This document shows, piece after piece, positions 21,384 through 30,219 of a DNA stretch of 64,000 bases. A program made the translations under genes and the position numbers. Numbering within the stretch: position 1 is the first letter of the stretch; every line of letters begins with the position of its first letter. Source of the DNA: Rhodocyclales bacterium (GTDB lineage Bacteria; Pseudomonadota; Gammaproteobacteria; Burkholderiales; Rhodocyclaceae); the NCBI GenBank assembly GCA_016235805.1, contig JACRIY010000004.1, forward strand, positions 18,389 through 82,388, given 5' to 3'. Under the pieces are notes generated by a model. That model saw only the letters and a list, made by a program, of their open reading frames with translations. It ran no database searches and was not told the DNA's origin.

Positions 21384-21392
21384 GCGGGGGGA

Positions 21393-22523
21393 ATGACCTC
21401 AACCTTTCTCCCATTTACCCGCCCGTCGATCGACGAGGAAACCATCGCCGACGTCGCTGCTGTGCTGCGTTCGGGCTGGATCACCAGTGGGCCGAAGGTG
21501 CAGGCCTTCGAGGCGGCGCTGTCTGCCCACTGCGGCGGCCGCCCGGTACGCGCCTTCAGCTCCGGCACGGCAACCCTGGAAGTGGCCTTGCGCCTGGCAA
21601 AAGTCGGCGCCGGCGATACGGTGATCACCACGCCCCTGACCTGGGTCGCCACCGCCAACGTGATCCTCGAAGTCGGTGCGCGGCCCATCCTGGTGGACAT
21701 CGACCCGGTCACGCGCAACATCGACCTCGACCGCATCGAAGCCGCGATCGCGCCCGACACCCGGGCCATCATCCCGGTCGACCTGGCCGGCCTGCCGGTG
21801 GATCGCGACCGGCTGTACGCCATCGCCGAACGACGCCAACTGCGCGTGATCGAGGATGCGGCGCAATCCTTCGGCGCTGCCTGGAACGGGCGGCCGATCG
21901 GCAACTCCTTCTGCGCGGAACGCGACTTCGTCTCCTTCAGCTTCCACGCCAACAAGAACCTGACCACCGGCGAAGGCGGCGCCCTGGTGCTGCCGGCCGA
22001 TGTCGATCCCGGCCTGTGCGAACGGCTGCGCCTGCAGGGCGTACGGCGCTTTCCCGACGGCGGCATGGAGGTCGATGTACTCGGCGGCAAGTCCAACATG
22101 ACCGACATCGCTGCCGCGATCGGCCTTGGCCAGCTGAAGCACCTGGCCGACTTCACCGCCCGACGCCGCGACCTGGCCCGGCGCTACTTCGAATGCATCG
22201 ACCGCGATCTTGGCCTGGAACTGCCCGTGGCCGACTTCACCCAGTCGAACTGGCACATGTTCCAGGTGCTGCTCCCCGCCGGCACGGATCGCGGCCGCTT
22301 CATCGCCCGCATGAAGGATCTGGGCATCGGCGTCGGCGTGCACTACCCTCCGCTGCACCTTTTCTCGCTCTATCGGGCGCTGGGCTTCAACCCGGGCGAC
22401 TTCCCCCATGCGGAAAGGATCGGTGCCGCCATCGTTTCCCTGCCGCTGTTTCCCTCGATGCTGGACAGCGACGTCGAGCGCGTATGCAGCGCGCTGGCCT
22501 CCTGCCTGCCGGAGTTCGCATGA
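21393..22523 (+). CDS. arnB: DegT/DnrJ/EryC1 aminotransferase, UDP-Ara4O 4-aminotransferase
   Basis: PLP-dependent sugar aminotransferase making UDP-4-amino-4-deoxy-L-arabinose from the 4-keto sugar with glutamate. 376 residues from the ATG at 21393. Motifs are SSGTATLEVALRL near residue 56, DLAGLPVD near 130, EDAAQSFGA near 157, and the PLP lysine Lys188 in SFHANKNLTTGEGG. C-terminal HMFQVLLP...VGVHYPPLH is typical of ArnB. It overlaps arnC as ATGA. Confidence 0.92.
   Translation: MTSTFLPFTRPSIDEETIADVAAVLRSGWITSGPKVQAFEAALSAHCGGRPVRAFSSGTATLEVALRLAKVGAGDTVITTPLTWVATANVILEVGARPILVDIDPVTRNIDLDRIEAAIAPDTRAIIPVDLAGLPVDRDRLYAIAERRQLRVIEDAAQSFGAAWNGRPIGNSFCAERDFVSFSFHANKNLTTGEGGALVLPADVDPGLCERLRLQGVRRFPDGGMEVDVLGGKSNMTDIAAAIGLGQLKHLADFTARRRDLARRYFECIDRDLGLELPVADFTQSNWHMFQVLLPAGTDRGRFIARMKDLGIGVGVHYPPLHLFSLYRALGFNPGDFPHAERIGAAIVSLPLFPSMLDSDVERVCSALASCLPEFA
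21600..21623 (+). repeat. 24-bp dispersed motif, copy 6 (coding, CCGG variant)
   Basis: Core AGTCGGCGCCGG at 21602, N4, ACGGTG at 21618, in arnB and read AAA-GTC-GGC. The encoded Lys-Val-Gly-Ala-Gly-Asp is normal for this aminotransferase family, so this copy could be coincidental. Confidence 0.55.
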
Positions 22524-23470
22524 ACGTACCGAACCTGTCGATCGTCATTCCCATCTACAACGAGGAATCCGGCCTCGAAACGCTGTTCGCCCGCCTCTAC
22601 CCGGCACTCGACGCGCTGGGCGAGCCCTACGAGATCGTCTTCGTCAATGACGGCAGCCGCGACCGCTCGGCGGCCATCCTGCGCCAGCAGTTCGAAGCCC
22701 GGCCGGACGTCACGCGCGTCATCCTGTTCGCCGCCAATGCCGGCCAGCACATGGCCATCATGGCCGGCTTCGAGCACTGCAGCGGCGAGATCGTCGTCAC
22801 GCTGGATGCCGACCTGCAGAATCCTCCAGAAGAAATCGGCAAGCTGGTGGCCAAGATGCGCGAAGGCCACGACTACGTCGGCAGTATCCGCCGCGAGCGC
22901 CAGGACAGCCTGTTCCGCACCTGTGCCTCGCTGGCCATGAACCGGCTGCGCGAGAAAATCACCCGCATCAAGATCACCGACCAGGGCAACATGCTGCGCG
23001 CCTATTCGCGCAACGTGGTGAATGCGATCAACAGCTGCAAGGAAGTCTCCACCTTCATCCCGGCACTCGCCTATACCTTTGCCCGCAATCCGGCCGAAAT
23101 CGTGGTCGAGCACGAGGAACGCGCCGCCGGCGAGTCGAAGTACTCGCTCTACAGCCTGATCCGGCTCAATTTCGACCTGATGACGGGATTCTCGCTGGTG
23201 CCGCTGCAGTGGTTTTCGATGCTCGGCATCCTGGTCTCGCTCGGCTCGGCGGCCCTTTTCGTGCTGCTGATCGTGCGCCGCCTGATCATCGGCCCGGAGG
23301 CCGAAGGCCTGTTCACCCTGTTCGCCCTGATGTTCTTCCTGATCGGCTTGGCCCTTTTCGGCATCGGCTTGCTCGGCGAGTACGTCGGCCGCGTCTACCA
23401 GCAGGTGCGCCATCGCCCGCGTTACCTGATCGAAGCCATCCTCGAACAGAGCGGCCACCGGCGACAATGA
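22520..23470 (+). CDS. arnC: undecaprenyl-phosphate Ara4FN transferase
   Basis: GT2 glycosyltransferase that loads the formylated aminoarabinose onto undecaprenyl phosphate. 316 residues. The GT-A part shows SIVIPIYNEESGL at residue 7, FVNDGSRDRS near 38 and LDADLQNPPEE near 94. Two membrane helices (about 230-255 and 265-290) end the protein, as in ArnC. ATGA overlaps occur on both sides. Confidence 0.92.
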   Translation: MNVPNLSIVIPIYNEESGLETLFARLYPALDALGEPYEIVFVNDGSRDRSAAILRQQFEARPDVTRVILFAANAGQHMAIMAGFEHCSGEIVVTLDADLQNPPEEIGKLVAKMREGHDYVGSIRRERQDSLFRTCASLAMNRLREKITRIKITDQGNMLRAYSRNVVNAINSCKEVSTFIPALAYTFARNPAEIVVEHEERAAGESKYSLYSLIRLNFDLMTGFSLVPLQWFSMLGILVSLGSAALFVLLIVRRLIIGPEAEGLFTLFALMFFLIGLALFGIGLLGEYVGRVYQQVRHRPRYLIEAILEQSGHRRQ

Positions 23471-24417
23471 CCCGCGCCGTCATCTTCGCCTACCACAACG
23501 TCGGCGTGCGCTGCCTGTCGGTGCTGCTGGCGCATGGCGTCGACGTGGCCTGCGTGGTGACCCACACCGACAGCCCGACCGAGACCATCTGGTTCGACAG
23601 CGTCGCCGAACTCGCCGCACGAAACGGCATTCCGGTGATCACGCCCGAAGATCCGAACGCGCCTGACGTGGTCGCCCGGCTTTCCGCGCTGCGCCCCGAT
23701 TTCCTGTTTTCCTTCTATTACCGGCAGATGCTGAAAGCGCCCCTGCTGGCGCTGCCGCCACGCGGCGCATGGAACATGCACGGCTCCTTGCTGCCCCGTT
23801 ACCGGGGCCGCGTCCCGGTCAACTGGGCGATCATCCACGGCGAGCGGGAAACCGGTGCCACCCTGCACCGCATGCTGGAAAAGCCCGACGCCGGCGAAAT
23901 CGTGGCGCAGCAGGCGGTGCCCATCCTGCCCGACGACACCGCGTTCGAGGTCTTCAACAAGGTGACGCTGGCCGCCGAACTGGCCCTCGACCGGATACTC
24001 CCCGACCTGCTGGCCGGTCGTGCCGTGGCGCAGCCGCAGAATCTCGCCGCGGGCAGCTATTTCGGTGGACGCCGTGCCGAGGACGGCCGCATCGACTGGT
24101 CGCGGCCGGCCGTTACCGTCCATGACCTGATCCGTGCCGTGGCTCCGCCCTACCCGGGGGCCTTCGCGGATACCGCCCGGGGCCGCCTCCGGGTATTGCG
24201 CAGCCTGCATCCGACTGGAAATGCCGGCCCGTTCGGCGGCCGCCCGACCCTCTTTGCGGATGACGGCAAGCTGTATGCCGAATGCGGTGACGGGCAGGTT
24301 TTGCGTCTGCTCGCGGTAGAATTGCAAGGTTTGCCGCTGCTGTCGTCGCAGGCTACTCTCACCGCAGGCGACCAGCTCAACGCAATTTTCGGAACCCCGG
24401 CACTCCCCCTGACATGA
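23467..24417 (+). CDS. UDP-Ara4N formyltransferase (ArnA N-terminal half as a separate gene)
   Basis: N10-formyl-tetrahydrofolate-dependent formyltransferase of 316 residues. The catalytic Asn103 and His105 lie in [13 protein letters not shown], and the aspartate in the EKPDAGEIV segment completes the formyltransferase triad. In E. coli this activity is the first domain of ArnA; here it is a free gene whose stop overlaps the decarboxylase start. Formylation pulls the aminotransferase equilibrium forward. Confidence 0.9.
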   Translation: MTRAVIFAYHNVGVRCLSVLLAHGVDVACVVTHTDSPTETIWFDSVAELAARNGIPVITPEDPNAPDVVARLSALRPDFLFSFYYRQMLKAPLLALPPRGAWNMHGSLLPRYRGRVPVNWAIIHGERETGATLHRMLEKPDAGEIVAQQAVPILPDDTAFEVFNKVTLAAELALDRILPDLLAGRAVAQPQNLAAGSYFGGRRAEDGRIDWSRPAVTVHDLIRAVAPPYPGAFADTARGRLRVLRSLHPTGNAGPFGGRPTLFADDGKLYAECGDGQVLRLLAVELQGLPLLSSQATLTAGDQLNAIFGTPALPLT

Positions 24418-25469
24418 AGAAAATCCTCATCCTCGGCGTCAACGGCTTCATCGGCCATCATCTCTCCCAGCGCATCATGGAAACGACCGACTGGGAGGTC
24501 CATGGCATGGACATGAACTCCGAGCGGGTCGCCGACCTGATGGACGCCCCTGCCACGCGCGGCCGCTTTCATTTCTTCGAAGGCGACCTGATGATCAACA
24601 AGGAGTGGATCGAGTACCACGTCAAGAAATGCGACGTGATCCTGCCGCTGGTCGCCATCGCCACGCCGGCCACCTACGTCAAGGAACCGCTGCGCGTCTT
24701 CGAGCTGGATTTCGAGGCCAACCTGCCGATCATCCGCCAGGCCGTGAAGTACGGCAAACGCGTGGTCTTCCCGTCCACCTCGGAGGTCTATGGCATGAGC
24801 CAGGACGCCGAGTTCGATCCGGAGAACTCCAACCTGGTGCTGGGGCCGATCAACAAGCCGCGCTGGATCTATTCCTGCGCCAAGCAGATGATGGACCGCG
24901 TGATCCACGCCTACGGCCAGCAGGAAGGCCTGCAATACACCCTGTTCCGCCCCTTCAACTGGATCGGACCCGGCCTCGACTCGATCCATACGCCGAAGGA
25001 AGGCAGTTCGCGCGTGATCACCCAGTTCCTCGGCCACATCGTGCGCGGCGAACCGATCAAACTGGTCGACGGCGGCGCGCAAAAGCGTTCCTTCACCTAT
25101 GTCACCGACGGCATCGATGCGCTGATGAAGATCATCGAAAACCCCGGCGGCATCGCCAACGGCAAGATCTACAACATCGGCAATCCGCGCAACAATTATT
25201 CGATCCGCGAACTGGCGACACTGATGCTCGACCTGGCGCGCCAGTATCCCGAATACGCCGAAAGCGTCGCCCGGGTGAAGGTCCTCGAGACTACCTCCGG
25301 CGAGTATTACGGCCAAGGCTACCAGGACACGCAACACCGGGTGCCGAAGATCGCCAACACCATGGCCGACCTCGACTGGGCGCCCAAGGTCGACTTCGAA
25401 GCGGCCCTGCGCGGGATTTTCGAAGCCTATCGCGACCATGTCGCCGAAGCGCGCGGCCTGATGGATTGA
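24414..25469 (+). CDS. bifunctional-ArnA-type UDP-glucuronate oxidative decarboxylase (ArnA C-terminal half)
   Basis: NAD-dependent SDR-type decarboxylase turning UDP-glucuronate into UDP-4-keto-pentose, the entry reaction of Ara4N synthesis. 351 residues: [12 protein letters not shown] at residue 8, [10 protein letters not shown] near 119, and YSCAK with Tyr and Lys near 146. [11 protein letters not shown] near 180 is characteristic of the ArnA dehydrogenase domain. UDP-glucose dehydrogenase (ugd), needed for its substrate, is not in the window. Confidence 0.92.
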   Translation: MKKILILGVNGFIGHHLSQRIMETTDWEVHGMDMNSERVADLMDAPATRGRFHFFEGDLMINKEWIEYHVKKCDVILPLVAIATPATYVKEPLRVFELDFEANLPIIRQAVKYGKRVVFPSTSEVYGMSQDAEFDPENSNLVLGPINKPRWIYSCAKQMMDRVIHAYGQQEGLQYTLFRPFNWIGPGLDSIHTPKEGSSRVITQFLGHIVRGEPIKLVDGGAQKRSFTYVTDGIDALMKIIENPGGIANGKIYNIGNPRNNYSIRELATLMLDLARQYPEYAESVARVKVLETTSGEYYGQGYQDTQHRVPKIANTMADLDWAPKVDFEAALRGIFEAYRDHVAEARGLMD

Positions 25470-25479
25470 GCGAAAATGT

Positions 25480-25550
25480 GGCCCCCCACGCTCGCACTAC
25501 GCTCGCTGCCCCCCCACGGTGGACGGCTGCCCCCTAGGGGCGGCCCGTCG
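25480..25550 (+). repeat. GC-rich intergenic repeat between arnA-decarboxylase and arnD genes
   Basis: The 89-base gap holds GGCCCCCCACGCTCGC and GCTCGCTGCCCCCCCACGG, then GCCCCCTAGGGGCGG with a short palindrome CCCCTAGGGG (25531-25540). C-tract plus CTCGC...GCTCGC is a common betaproteobacterial intergenic repeat style; family membership is my recollection, not a search. Confidence 0.5.
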
Positions 25551-25558
25551 AGGGCAGC

Positions 25559-26482
25559 ATGAAACTCGCGCTCAAAATCGACGTCGACACCTGGCGCGGC
25601 ACCCTGCAGGGCGTGCCGCGACTGGTCGACATCCTGCGCCGGCACCGCGCCGACGCGAGCTTCCTGTTCTCGCTAGGTCCCGATCACACCGGGCGCGCCA
25701 TCACGCGTGCCTTCCGTCCGGGTTTCCTGAAAAAGGTGAAGCGCACCTCGGTAGTCGCGCACTACGGCGTCAAGACCCTGATGTACGGCACCCTGTTGCC
25801 CGGCCCGGACATCGGCCGGCGCGGCGCCGACATCCTGCGCGCCACCCGCGATGCCGGCTTCGAAACGGCGATCCACTGCTGGGACCACGTCAAGTGGCAG
25901 GACGGCGTCGAAGCCGCCGATGCATCCTGGACCGACGACCAGATGCGGCGGGCGCAGCAGCGCTATGTCGAGGTATTCGGCAGCGAAGCGCCGGGACATG
26001 GGGCGGCCGGCTGGCAGATGAACGTCCATGCACTGCGTCTGACCCAGCGACTGGGCTACCGCTGGGCGTCCGACTGCCGCGGCACCCATCCCTTCGTGCC
26101 GGTTTGGAATGGCGAGATCGTCACCTGCCCGCAATTGCCTACCACACTGCCGACGCTGGACGAACTGGTCGGCACCGACGACCTGACGCCGGACAACGTG
26201 CATCTGCACCTGTTGCGACTCACGATGCCGGCGACGCAGGACCATGTATTTACGCTGCACGCCGAACTGGAAGGACTCAAGTTCGGCGACACCCTCGAAC
26301 GCCTGCTGACCGGCTGGCGCGAGCAGGGCTACGAAATGGTATCGCTGGGCCGCATGCGCGACGCGCTCGACCCGGTGCTGCTGCCTCGCCACGAAGTCGT
26401 CCGGGGTGAAATCCCCGGCCGCAGCGGTCAGCTGATGCTTCAGGGCGAGGAGTTTCTGTCAACCTGGAAGGAAGCTGCATGA
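25559..26482 (+). CDS. arnD: 4-deoxy-4-formamido-L-arabinose-phosphoundecaprenol deformylase
   Basis: Polysaccharide-deacetylase-fold enzyme that removes the formyl group before flipping. 307 residues. It starts LALKIDVDTWRG with the first metal aspartate at residue 9; the metal histidines are in IHCWDHVKWQ near 103-108. The C-terminal TLHAELEGLKF near 235 is the ArnD version of the deacetylase motif with the catalytic His. It overlaps bcp by four bases (ATGA). Confidence 0.93.
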   Translation: MKLALKIDVDTWRGTLQGVPRLVDILRRHRADASFLFSLGPDHTGRAITRAFRPGFLKKVKRTSVVAHYGVKTLMYGTLLPGPDIGRRGADILRATRDAGFETAIHCWDHVKWQDGVEAADASWTDDQMRRAQQRYVEVFGSEAPGHGAAGWQMNVHALRLTQRLGYRWASDCRGTHPFVPVWNGEIVTCPQLPTTLPTLDELVGTDDLTPDNVHLHLLRLTMPATQDHVFTLHAELEGLKFGDTLERLLTGWREQGYEMVSLGRMRDALDPVLLPRHEVVRGEIPGRSGQLMLQGEEFLSTWKEAA

Positions 26483-26970
26483 CCGAGATATTCACCGCCA
26501 ATCCCGCCCCCCCCTCCGCCATCGGGCTGCGTGTTCCCGATTTCAGCGTTCCCGCCACCGGCGGCGAATTCACGCTGTCCGCCTTTCAGGGCAAGCCGCT
26601 GGTGCTGTATTTCTATCCCAAGGACAACACGCCGGGCTGCACCACGCAGGCTCAGCAGTTTCGCGACCTGCACGCCGAGTTCGCCAAGGCCGGCTGCGTG
26701 GTGTTCGGCGTCTCGCGCGACTCCCTGAAATCCCATGAAAGCTTCAAGGCAAAGCTCGGGCTGCCCTTCGAACTGATTTCCGACATCGAGGGCGTGCTTT
26801 GCCGCATGTTCGACGTGGTGAAGAACAAGATGCTCTACGGCAAGAAGGTTCTCGGCATCGAGCGCAGCACCTTCCTGATCGACGCCGACGGCATCCTGCG
26901 CCGGGAATGGCGCGCTACGAAGGCGGATGGCAACGCCGCCGCGGTGCTCGACGCCGTACGCAGCCTGTAA
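26479..26970 (+). CDS. bcp: thioredoxin-dependent peroxiredoxin, BCP/PrxQ type
   Basis: Thiol peroxidase reducing hydroperoxides. 163 residues. The peroxidatic Cys is in NTPGCTTQAQQFRD near residue 54; the position five residues on, where many BCPs have the resolving Cys, is Gln. Other cysteines are in AGCVVFG and VLCRMF. It is therefore either a 1-Cys form or uses a non-standard resolving Cys. Joined to the end of the arn operon by an ATGA overlap and followed by a hairpin. Confidence 0.93.
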   Translation: MTEIFTANPAPPSAIGLRVPDFSVPATGGEFTLSAFQGKPLVLYFYPKDNTPGCTTQAQQFRDLHAEFAKAGCVVFGVSRDSLKSHESFKAKLGLPFELISDIEGVLCRMFDVVKNKMLYGKKVLGIERSTFLIDADGILRREWRATKADGNAAAVLDAVRSL

Positions 26971-26976
26971 CGCAAA

Positions 26977-26998
26977 CAGGGCCGGTATTCCGGCCCTG
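26977..26998 (+). terminator. hairpin after bcp
   Basis: CAGGGCCGG and CCGGCCCTG make a perfect 9-bp stem with a TATT loop seven bases after the bcp stop. No downstream T-run, so termination strength is uncertain. Confidence 0.55.
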
Positions 26999-27065
26999 CC
27001 CTGCCCCTTACGCATCACGGCGGCTGGTTATCTTGAGCCAGCCCCTCCCCAGCCCCGAGGCTTCC

Positions 27066-28508
27066 ATGAACGCCAAGCGCACCAAGCCCGCAGCAAATAC
27101 GGTCACCAAGCTCTTCGTGCTCGACACCAACGTCCTGATGCACGACCCGCTGAGCCTGTTCCGTTTCGAAGAGCACGACATCTACGTGCCGATGATGACG
27201 CTGGAAGAGCTCGACGCCAACAAAAAGGGCATGTCGGAAGTTGCGCGCAACGCACGCCAGAGCAGCCGCCTGCTCGACGAGATCGTCAGCGGCGCCGAGC
27301 ACGACATGGCCAGCGGCATCGAACTCACCGCAGCCTCGCACGAACTGGCGACCGGCCGCCTGTTCTTCCAGACCGAAGCCATCAACGGCATTCTTCCCAG
27401 TTCGCTGCCAACCGCCAAGGCGGACAACCAGATCATCGGCGTCGTGATGCACCTGGGGCAGAAGTTTCCCGGGCGCCCGGTCATCCTGGTTTCCAAGGAC
27501 ATCAACATGCGCATCAAGGCCCGCGCGCTGGGCCTCGAAGCGCAGGACTACTTCAACGACAAGGTGCTCGAAGACACCGACCTGCTCTACACCGGCACCC
27601 GCGAATTGCCGGCCGACTTCTGGGATACCCACGGCAAGGGCCTCGAATCCTGGAAGAAGGAAAGCCGCACCTACTACCGCATCAAGGGCCCGCTCTGCCC
27701 CGAATTGCTGGTCAATGAATTCGTCTGGCAGGAAGGCCCGCAACCGCTGCAGGCCTGGGTAAAAGTCGGCGCTGGCAAGACGGCGGAACTGGAAACCCTG
27801 ATCGATTACAGCCATGCCAAGAACGCGGTGTGGGGCATCACCGCGCGCAATCGCGAGCAGAACTTCGCGCTGAACCTGCTGATGAATCCGGATATCGACT
27901 TCGTCACGCTGCTGGGCCAGGCCGGCACCGGCAAGACCCTGCTGACGCTGGCCGCCGCACTGACGCAGACCATGGAGACCAAGCTCTTCGCGGAGATCAT
28001 CATTACACGCGTCACGGTTCCCGTCGGCGAGGACATCGGCTTCCTGCCCGGCACCGAAGAAGAAAAGATGACGCCGTGGATGGGTGCACTGGAAGACAAC
28101 CTCGACGTGCTCAACAAGCCGGCGGAATCGCCCGCCGGTGGTGCCGCCGCCAACTATGTCGGCGACTGGGGCCGCGCCGCGACCATGGACCTGATCCGCA
28201 GCAGGATCAAGATCAAGTCGCTCAACTTCATGCGCGGCCGCACCTTCATGAACAAGTTCCTCATCATCGACGAAGCGCAGAACCTGACGCCGAAGCAGAT
28301 GAAGACGTTGATCACCCGCGCCGGACCGGGCACCAAAGTGGTCTGCCTGGGCAACATCGCCCAGATCGACACGCCCTACCTCACCGAGGGCAGTTCGGGC
28401 CTGACCTACGTGGTGGACCGCTTCAAGGGCTGGGCACATTCCGGCCACGTGACGCTGCAGCGCGGCGAGCGCTCGCGCCTGGCCGAACACGCGGCGGAAG
28501 TGCTGTAA
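27066..28508 (+). CDS. PhoH family protein, PIN plus PhoH ATPase (PhoH2)
   Basis: 480 residues from the ATG at 27066. Residues 12 to about 150 are a PIN ribonuclease domain: LFVLDTNVLMHDP at 16 with conserved Asp, EELDANKK near 42 and SKDINMRIKA near 143. Residues from about 245 are a PhoH P-loop ATPase: Walker A GQAGTGKTLL near 282 and Walker B FLIIDEAQNLTPKQMK near 398. PhoH2 proteins of mycobacteria are RNA helicase/RNases; the same is inferred here. A motif copy lies at 27762. Confidence 0.93.
   Translation: MNAKRTKPAANTVTKLFVLDTNVLMHDPLSLFRFEEHDIYVPMMTLEELDANKKGMSEVARNARQSSRLLDEIVSGAEHDMASGIELTAASHELATGRLFFQTEAINGILPSSLPTAKADNQIIGVVMHLGQKFPGRPVILVSKDINMRIKARALGLEAQDYFNDKVLEDTDLLYTGTRELPADFWDTHGKGLESWKKESRTYYRIKGPLCPELLVNEFVWQEGPQPLQAWVKVGAGKTAELETLIDYSHAKNAVWGITARNREQNFALNLLMNPDIDFVTLLGQAGTGKTLLTLAAALTQTMETKLFAEIIITRVTVPVGEDIGFLPGTEEEKMTPWMGALEDNLDVLNKPAESPAGGAAANYVGDWGRAATMDLIRSRIKIKSLNFMRGRTFMNKFLIIDEAQNLTPKQMKTLITRAGPGTKVVCLGNIAQIDTPYLTEGSSGLTYVVDRFKGWAHSGHVTLQRGERSRLAEHAAEVL
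27762..27785 (+). repeat. 24-bp dispersed motif, copy 7 (coding)
   Basis: Core AGTCGGCGCTGG at 27764, N4, ACGGCG at 27780. It is in phoH, read AAA-GTC-GGC-GCT-GGC (Lys-Val-Gly-Ala-Gly), in the linker between the PIN and ATPase domains. Confidence 0.8.
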
Positions 28509-28514
28509 GGCTTT

Positions 28515-28536
28515 GCTCCGGCGGTGCCGCCGGAGC
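28515..28536 (+). terminator. strong GC hairpin after phoH
   Basis: GCTCCGGCGG and CCGCCGGAGC form a near-perfect palindrome with a tight TG apex, six bases after the phoH stop. No T-run follows. Confidence 0.6.
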
Positions 28537-28571
28537 ATGCCACCCCGTTTCCTTAGCCGCGGTAGGAAGCG

Positions 28572-28689
28572 GAACCTGAAGCAAAGTTTTAGCTACGGCC
28601 GCTCCCGGCGGTCGCTTAACATCGCTGCGCGATATTAGCCTGCACTGAAATTTCGCTTCAGGTTCTATACGAACCTGAAGCGAAATTTT
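28572..28689. mobile_element. MITE-like inverted-repeat element overlapping the dnaB 3' end
   Basis: GAACCTGAAGCAAAGTTTT at 28572-28590 is repeated in inverted form at 28648-28665 (two mismatches in 18) and again in direct form at 28671-28689. The last two copies face each other around TATAC and make an 18-bp perfect stem. The 28572-28665 unit thus has terminal inverted repeats and no coding capacity. The right copies form the last codons of dnaB and probably its terminator. Confidence 0.6.
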
Positions 28690-30058
28690 CAAACTTCGTG
28701 TATTCGCCGAGGAAGGTCAGGCGCACGGTGCCCACCGGACCATTACGGTGCTTGCCGATGATGGCTTCGGCCGTGCCCTTGTCCTGGGTGTCGGGCTTGT
28801 AGTACTCCTCGCGGTACATCATCATGATGATGTCGGCATCCTGCTCGATGGCGCCGGATTCACGCAGGTCGCTCATCAATGGTCGCTTGTCGGTACGTTC
28901 CTCGACCTTGCGCGAGAGCTGCGACAGGGCGATGATCGGCACCTGCAACTCCTTGGCCAGCGCCTTGATCGAGCGCGATATCTCGGAGATTTCCGTGGCG
29001 CGGTTCTCGCCCACGCGATTGGAACTCATCAGTTGCAGGTAGTCGATGATGATCAGGCCGAGCTTGCCGAACTGCCGGTGCAGGCGTCGCGCGCGTGCGC
29101 GCAGGTCGGTCGAGTTGATGGCGCCGGTCTCGTCGATATGGATCGGCGCCTCGTGCAACTTGCCCAGCGCCACGGTCATGCGATCCCACTCGTCGTCGGT
29201 GAGGCGGCCGGTGCGCAGCTTGCTCTGGTCGATGCGGCCGACCGAGGAAAGGAAGCGTGTGGCGAGTTGCGGCCCGGACATTTCCAGGCTGAAGATCGCT
29301 ACCGGCAGGCGCAGTTCCACCCCGACGTGCTCCGCGATGTTGAGTGCGAACGCGGTCTTGCCCATCGACGGCCGGCCGGCAACGACGATCATGTCGCCCG
29401 CCTGCAAACCGGAAGTCATGCGATCGAGGTCGGCGAAGCCGGTGGCCACGCCGGTGATGTCGGACTGGCTTTCGCGCGCCAGCAGCAGTTCCATGCGTTC
29501 GACGACTTCGCCGAGCAGGGGTTGTATCGCGACGAAGCCATTGGTACCGCGATTGCCGGCTTCGGCGATCTGGAAGATGCGCTGTTCGGCATCGTCGAGC
29601 AGCTGCTTGACGTCGCGCCCGGCCGGATTCAGGGCATTGCCGGCAATCTCGTCGCCGACCGTGACAAGCTGGCGCAGGATGGCGCGTTCGCGCACGATCT
29701 CGGCATAGCGGCGCACATTGGCGGCGGACGGCGTGGCATTGGCGATTTCGCCGAGGTAACCGAGGCCGCCGGTCTGGTCTACTTCGTTCGAGGCTTCGAT
29801 CGATTCATAGACCGTGACCACGTCGGCCGGCCGGCCCATCTGGATCAGCTTGCCGATGTGGCGAAATATCCTGCGGTGGTCGTCGCGATAGAAGTCGGTC
29901 TCGCGCACCACGTCGCCGATGCGGTCCCATGCCGCGTTGTCGATCAGCAGTCCGCCGATCAGCGACTGTTCGGCTTCAATGGAATGGGGCGGGAGCTTGA
30001 GCGCGGCGACCTGGGAATCGACCGGCTGGGGGGGGTTGAAGGCGCGTACCTGGGCCAT
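28658..30058 (-). CDS. dnaB: replicative DNA helicase
   Basis: Hexameric 5'-3' fork helicase, 466 residues. The N-terminal domain starts PPHSIEAEQSLIGGLLID near residue 22; the RecA-like domain has Walker A GRPSMGKTAF near 225, Walker B IIIDYLQLM near 337, and SRKVEERTDKRPLMSDLRESGAIEQDAD near 380-405. The gene ends inside an inverted repeat, so about the last 13 codons (from PheGluAsnPhe to ArgThr) are encoded by repeat DNA. It lies downstream of the rpsF-rplI block, separated by a strong terminator. Confidence 0.96.
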   Translation of the reverse strand: MAQVRAFNPPQPVDSQVAALKLPPHSIEAEQSLIGGLLIDNAAWDRIGDVVRETDFYRDDHRRIFRHIGKLIQMGRPADVVTVYESIEASNEVDQTGGLGYLGEIANATPSAANVRRYAEIVRERAILRQLVTVGDEIAGNALNPAGRDVKQLLDDAEQRIFQIAEAGNRGTNGFVAIQPLLGEVVERMELLLARESQSDITGVATGFADLDRMTSGLQAGDMIVVAGRPSMGKTAFALNIAEHVGVELRLPVAIFSLEMSGPQLATRFLSSVGRIDQSKLRTGRLTDDEWDRMTVALGKLHEAPIHIDETGAINSTDLRARARRLHRQFGKLGLIIIDYLQLMSSNRVGENRATEISEISRSIKALAKELQVPIIALSQLSRKVEERTDKRPLMSDLRESGAIEQDADIIMMMYREEYYKPDTQDKGTAEAIIGKHRNGPVGTVRLTFLGEYTKFENFASGSYRT

Positions 30059-30109
30059 TGCCGTCTCCGAAGTGAAGCGAAGAGTCTACCCTTCGGGGCG
30101 CAGGATGAT

Positions 30110-30153
30110 AAGTGCACAAGCTGTGGAAATCCTGTGGGCAAGCTGTGTAAATG
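30110..30153 (-). promoter_or_regulatory. four 11-bp DnaA-box-like iterons upstream of dnaB
   Basis: Four consecutive 11-base units, AAGTGCACAAG, CTGTGGAAATC, CTGTGGGCAAG and CTGTGTAAATG, start at 30110, 30121, 30132 and 30143. Read on the minus strand, units 2 and 4 give ATTTCCACA and ATTTACACA, eight of nine positions of the DnaA box TTWTNCACA; the others match seven. They lie 52-95 bases upstream of the dnaB ATG. One-helical-turn spacing would place bound proteins on one face. Confidence 0.55.
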
Positions 30154-30219
30154 CGGTGCATGGATTCCCGCAGCGCAATCGCCGGGATACCGTCGCCGGG
30201 TAAAGCCGGCGACATGACA

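Noticed and set aside
30110..30153. Candidate chromosomal origin of replication
   Set aside because: DnaA-box-like iterons exist but dnaA, dnaN, gidA and an AT-rich unwinding region are absent, so local control of dnaB is more likely than oriC.
28748..30217. Long plus-strand frame opposite dnaB
   Set aside because: Shadow of dnaB; no domain and no ribosome site.
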